64,000 bases of DNA. Source: Bacteroidota bacterium. GTDB taxonomy: Bacteria; Bacteroidota; Ignavibacteria; Ignavibacteriales; SURF-24. The notes beneath the pieces were generated by a model. It made no database searches. It was not told where the DNA came from and worked only from the letters and a program-made list of their open reading frames with translations. Location: positions 1 through 64,000 of the forward strand of contig JAUZPB010000008.1 of assembly GCA_030706145.1 (NCBI GenBank), given 5' to 3'. This document shows, piece by piece, positions 62,020 to 64,000 of the stretch; position 1 is the stretch's first letter, and every line of letters starts with the position of its first letter. The translations under genes and the position numbers were made by a program.

Positions 62020-64000
62020 TTATTTAATTACTGGAACTGAACCATTTAGCCCAATAGAGAAGCGTATCTCCCTGCCTGGCAAAGGTGATCCCTTTGTAGC
62101 CTGTATCTCTTTATCTGTAATGTTGTTCATCTCTAACTTAAGATCACATACAACACCAAAAAGTTTTGGCGAAACGCCAACATTTGCACTTAACAGGCTA
62201 TAGTCATCCATCTCAACTTTATTACTTTCATCATGAAAACGTTTACCAACATAATTATAATAAAAATTAAATGAAGCAAATGAATAATTAAGATTTAATA
62301 TAAGATCAAATTTATCCTTTGGACGGTATATTAGGAATTTATCCTTTGTAAGGGGGTTGTCTCCTTTGTCTTTGGCTTCCATATATGTGTACGAGGTTTG
62401 TAGTCCAAGTATGTTATCAATCCCTTTCCATGCTAGCTTTGTCTCTATACCATTTACACTGGCTTTTGCAATATTCTTTGGCAGCCATTTGCCTCCGTCT
62501 GAAGCCCAGAGTATAAGGTCATCTAGATTGCTTCCAAAATAAGTGGCTTCAAGACTCCAACTGCTCTCTAAGGCAGGGAACTGAATTATAAAGCCTGCAT
62601 CATATGTTGTGCCTTTTTCAGGCTTTAGATCGGGATTGCCTTTTGTCCAGGAATCTTCAGGCCAGTAGAGGTCATTGTATGTTGGAGCTCTGAATACTTT
62701 GCCATAGTTGCCACGCAAAGACCCAATCCAGAGGTCATTATGGCTAAAGGAAACTCCAACCTTTGGAGAGACCTGAGAACCAATCGATTCTTCAGGATAC
62801 TTGTCAAGCCTTAGAGCCGGAACTACAGAAATTTTCCATGAAGGATCAATATCATATTTCCAGTCATCTTGTAAATAAATGCTGTTTACATTTCTTGTAT
62901 GATTGCCAATGAAGGGCTGACTTAACCCTGACTTGAGGTTGTCGCTTTCAAGTTTATCCTCTCTGAATTCATATCCATAAGAAATAAGCCCAAGATTTGT
63001 CAGATCTATGAACCCTTGCATAATTAAACCCGTGCCAGTTGTCTTATAAATACTTTCTTCTTTTCCACCCCATGCTTCAGGATTAATGTATCGGTAATCC
63101 TGTCTCATAAAGTATGTATTAAAGTTAAATGCAAATGGCCCGAAGCAAAGGCCATCATAGGAAAGGCTAACATGGTTATTTTCGGTTTTTGTTCTTGCTG
63201 AAAAATTTGGATAGTCAATCGATCCTGGTGACCCATTATCTGATTTACGATACTTATAAAAAGCTGAAAAACGCGAGTGATCATCAAATAAATATCCACT
63301 CTTGAAGAAAATGTTGTCAGATTTCGTATCTGCATTTTTCATTTCAACTGATTTTCCAGTAAGGTCTGTATAATCGTAATTACCTGTCGATTGTGTCCTG
63401 TTATAAGATAAGAAATAGTCAAAACCGTTAATTCCCTGACCTAAAGAGGCGTTGTATACCTTGGTCCCGTATGTCCCGAATAAACCTTTTAACGAATAGT
63501 CGATGCTGCTTTTTCTTGCCGGGGCTTTTGTTATTATGTTAATGACTCCGCCAACAGCATCGCTTCCATACATGGCTGAGTTGCCGCCTTTTACTACTTC
63601 GACTCTTTCAACGGCATCAAGTGGAATTGAGCTTAGATCTACAGAGCCTTGCTGAGCATTGTTTAGCTTTTGCCCGTCAACTAATATGAGTACTTGTGAA
63701 TCTGTCGAACCACGAAGAGATACAGATTCAAGTGAACCAACTGTGCCATAGCTTTTTATTAGTGATGCTCCAACTGATCTTAATGCTTCTCCTACATCCT
63801 TTGCATTTGATGAGTGAATATCTTTTGTATCAAGCACCTCTGTTGCAACAGGAATTGTAGTTGCCAGCTCTTCTGTGCGTGTAGCTGTAACAACGACTTC
63901 AGAAAAGTTAAGTGCATCTTCTCTTAGGCTAAAGTCTACTTTAATACTTTGACCTGCTTCGACTGTTATTTCCTTTTCAGACTTTAGATAACTCAGGACG
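62020..64000 (-). CDS. TonB-dependent receptor, BtuB-like (cut by window end)
   Basis: Outer-membrane receptor; the frame runs open to base 64000, so the signal peptide and start are outside. Visible from the N-terminal side: the end of a carboxypeptidase-like domain (EITVEAGQSIKVDFSLRED), the plug start VVVTATRTEELATTIPVATE, plug motifs (SLRGSTDSQVLILVDGQKLN, GGNSAMYGSDAVGGVINIIT), then a 22-strand-type barrel ending FSIGLNGSVPVIK. The plug is close to the BtuB/colicin-receptor class. Location in front of ahcY and near riboswitch-controlled btuFCD suggests B12 uptake; any riboswitch of its own would lie beyond the window. Confidence 0.88.
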   Translation of the reverse strand, partial: VLSYLKSEKEITVEAGQSIKVDFSLREDALNFSEVVVTATRTEELATTIPVATEVLDTKDIHSSNAKDVGEALRSVGASLIKSYGTVGSLESVSLRGSTDSQVLILVDGQKLNNAQQGSVDLSSIPLDAVERVEVVKGGNSAMYGSDAVGGVINIITKAPARKSSIDYSLKGLFGTYGTKVYNASLGQGINGFDYFLSYNRTQSTGNYDYTDLTGKSVEMKNADTKSDNIFFKSGYLFDDHSRFSAFYKYRKSDNGSPGSIDYPNFSARTKTENNHVSLSYDGLCFGPFAFNFNTYFMRQDYRYINPEAWGGKEESIYKTTGTGLIMQGFIDLTNLGLISYGYEFREDKLESDNLKSGLSQPFIGNHTRNVNSIYLQDDWKYDIDPSWKISVVPALRLDKYPEESIGSQVSPKVGVSFSHNDLWIGSLRGNYGKVFRAPTYNDLYWPEDSWTKGNPDLKPEKGTTYDAGFIIQFPALESSWSLEATYFGSNLDDLILWASDGGKWLPKNIAKASVNGIETKLAWKGIDNILGLQTSYTYMEAKDKGDNPLTKDKFLIYRPKDKFDLILNLNYSFASFNFYYNYVGKRFHDESNKVEMDDYSLLSANVGVSPKLFGVVCDLKLEMNNITDKEIQATKGSPLPGREIRFSIGLNGSVPVIK

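Noticed and set aside
1-64000. Search for CRISPR arrays, tRNA or rRNA genes, integrases, transposases and phage genes
   Set aside because: No regular spaced repeats, no cloverleaf-like sequence in the intergenic gaps and no mobility protein motifs were recognised by eye; a covariance or profile search was not possible.

Overview
The window comes from an AT-rich bacterium of the Bacteroidota/Chlorobi/Ignavibacteriota assemblage, most likely an Ignavibacteria-type organism. Three predicted secreted proteins end in a type IX secretion (T9SS) sorting domain with the NYPNPFNP-type motif typical of that group. There are also several TonB-dependent receptors (with carboxypeptidase-like N-terminal domains where the N-terminus is visible), a DUF4249 lipoprotein, a DUF2723 membrane protein and a PafA-type alkaline phosphatase. 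No rRNA, tRNA, CRISPR array, integrase or insertion sequence was recognised; the region reads as ordinary chromosome with many small, often convergent, transcription units separated by strong hairpin terminators.

Layout. 1-6.7 kb: the 3' part of a poly-HAMP chemotaxis receptor, an MFS transporter coupled to a remnant of a Bcr/CflA drug exporter, and a TonB receptor/DUF4249 lipoprotein pair. 6.8-16 kb: a large secreted C39-like cysteine peptidase with a T9SS domain, a Tat-type metallophosphoesterase, alkaline phosphatase PafA, a tiny protein that is almost only a T9SS domain, an MBL hydrolase, an AraC regulator and a small acidic protein. 16-22.3 kb: a tetR-tolC-adaptor-RND efflux operon with a clear palindromic operator over the tetR promoter. 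22.7-43.2 kb: an orphan PAS histidine kinase, a Cthe_2159-like beta-helix lipoprotein, an AhpD-like protein, a trypsin-like protease, a TonB receptor, an alpha/beta hydrolase, a lone E2-type acyltransferase, a sialidase-like protein, a second beta-helix T9SS protein, a DUF2723 glycosyltransferase-like protein, the nfeD-slipin pair and an EEP-family hydrolase.

43.3-52.9 kb: a YghZ-type aldo/keto reductase, then a tight mannose/alpha-mannoside operon (sugar porter, GntR regulator, ROK kinase, long-form mannose-6-phosphate isomerase, exported GH38 alpha-mannosidase). A sigma70-like promoter lies before it, followed at once by a 14-4-14 inverted repeat that is a good candidate for the GntR operator. 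The genes give a complete route from alpha-mannosides to fructose-6-phosphate.

53-64 kb: a CHASE4 histidine kinase, then a minus-strand block combining vitamin B12 uptake and S-adenosylhomocysteine (SAH) recycling: TonB receptor (btuB-like, cut by the window end), ahcY, adenosine deaminase and purine nucleoside phosphorylase, then a cobalamin riboswitch with its own promoter and btuF-btuC-btuD. AhcY, deaminase and phosphorylase together would turn SAH into homocysteine, hypoxanthine and ribose-1-phosphate; B12 would serve remethylation of the homocysteine. This linkage, the paired operators and the long-form isomerase are the most interesting features. I did not find a clearly unprecedented system.
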